Shown: piece after piece, positions 50,922 to 51,268 of the stretch | Layout of the letters: each line of letters begins with the position of its first letter | Position numbering within the stretch: position 1 is the first letter of the stretch | Source: Bacillota bacterium | GTDB taxonomy: Bacteria > Bacillota > Clostridia > Oscillospirales > Ruminococcaceae | Assembly: GCA_023396225.1 (NCBI GenBank) | Contig: JAEWWT010000012.1 | Span: 1 to 51,268, forward strand | Reading direction: 5' to 3' | DNA length: 51,268 nucleotides | Translations under genes and position numbers: made by a program | Notes under the pieces: generated by a model | What the model saw: the letters and a program-made list of their open reading frames with translations, nothing else | What the model was told of the DNA's origin: nothing | Databases searched by the model: none

Positions 50922-50957
50922 TATAAAAAAAGCACCTTCAAACAGTGTTTGAAATGC
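50922..50957 (-). terminator. Terminator upstream of the scaffold gene
   Basis: On the minus strand, 50947-50957 pairs with 50932-50943 (TTCAAAC/GTTTGAA core with outer GC pairs and a small mismatch), followed by seven T. It separates the scaffold gene from the small gene at 50983. Confidence 0.6.
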
Positions 50958-50982
50958 ATTTTAACGGTATTAAAATATTATT

Positions 50983-51135
50983 TTAATGGTCACTTTTAGG
51001 TGGTCTGGTCAGGAACTCCGCAGTATTAATCATTGCCGAAGTTATTAAACCAAGGTTTTCATCTTCACATTCCTCAGCTGCATCTTTAAGGTTTTTAAGA
51101 TGTTCAAGCATAATATCATGAACAATTTCATCCAA
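50983..51135 (-). CDS. Small phage-region protein, unknown
   Basis: A 50-residue acidic protein (DEIVHDIMLEHLKNLKDAAE to TRPPKSDH). A TTG at 51135 with AGGAG eight bases upstream is the best-supported start. The frame stays open upstream for about 40 more codons with protein-like composition, so a longer product cut by the window end is possible. The family is not recognised. Confidence 0.4.
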   Translation of the reverse strand: MDEIVHDIMLEHLKNLKDAAEECEDENLGLITSAMINTAEFLTRPPKSDH

Positions 51136-51268
51136 GGTATCATCTCCTCGTATTATATTAAAGTAGTAGTTTTTAGAGTTCCTCTCCAAGAACTTTAAAA
51201 ATTTGCTATACTGTAATGGATACTGTGGATTGGTTTCACCTCCTACCGCAAGACGGTTTCAGAAAGGC

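Noticed and set aside
50397..50952. Long plus-strand frames opposite the scaffold gene
   Set aside because: They are shadows of the biased codon use of the GP20-like scaffold, rich in Ser/Leu, with no ribosome site.

Overview
The window is low-GC DNA from a spore-forming clostridial Firmicute. A Ruminococcus-like member of the Oscillospiraceae is my best guess, inferred from the spoIIGA-sigE-sigG cluster, the four-cysteine L28, the ytfJ and ylmC sporulation genes, a three-gene transcarboxylase-type cluster and a BspA-like repeat protein. No rRNA gene is present to confirm this.

Layout. (1) Positions 1-10450 are accessory: the edge of an IS3-family element, small uncharacterised genes, a LuxC/LuxE-type fatty acid reductase pair, a Vat/CatB-type acetyltransferase, decayed gene remnants, a truncated alpha/beta hydrolase, a large leucine-rich-repeat protein and an Xre-Fic pair. 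(2) Positions 10736-31711 are core chromosome. They hold sigG, sigE and spoIIGA; a 12S/1.3S/5S transcarboxylase-like operon; rluB, dacF, ytfJ, a DUF2953 gene, scpB, scpA and a site-2 protease; divergent rpmB; rpsB-tsf; ylmC; the phoH-ybeY-dgkA-era-yqzL-recO-mutS2 run; and tRNA-Leu(UAA). (3) Positions 31644-46494 are an integrative mobilizable element inserted in the 3' end of tRNA-Leu. It is bounded by a 23-nt att repeat and carries an integrase, a MobV relaxase, a two-part primase/helicase module and an excisionase-like protein on the minus strand. On the plus strand it carries a five-gene type III restriction-modification operon. (4) From 46495 a second integrase-xis-primase module abuts the first element. 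It runs into the remains of a prophage head module: a truncated major capsid gene and an intact scaffold gene.

The most interesting locus is 37903-45921. It is a type III restriction-modification system whose mod and res genes are separated by a DUF4062 gene and a polytopic membrane protein gene. Between those two inserts lies a roughly 107-bp fossil in which the 5' start of a res gene is fused to the 3' end of a mod gene. This shows that the mod-res gap has held exchangeable cargo and that two cargo cassettes were joined in tandem. A membrane-anchored protein gene upstream overlaps the start of mod, so five genes appear to be co-expressed. I infer a modular anti-phage island with two candidate accessory effectors.

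Other points of note are a Fic protein with its self-inhibitory motif, nested alternative hairpins at 4634-4700, tandem palindromes inside mod, repeats at both ends of the element that look like integrase arm sites, a likely oriT, and an 11-codon leader frame overlapping the site-2 protease start.
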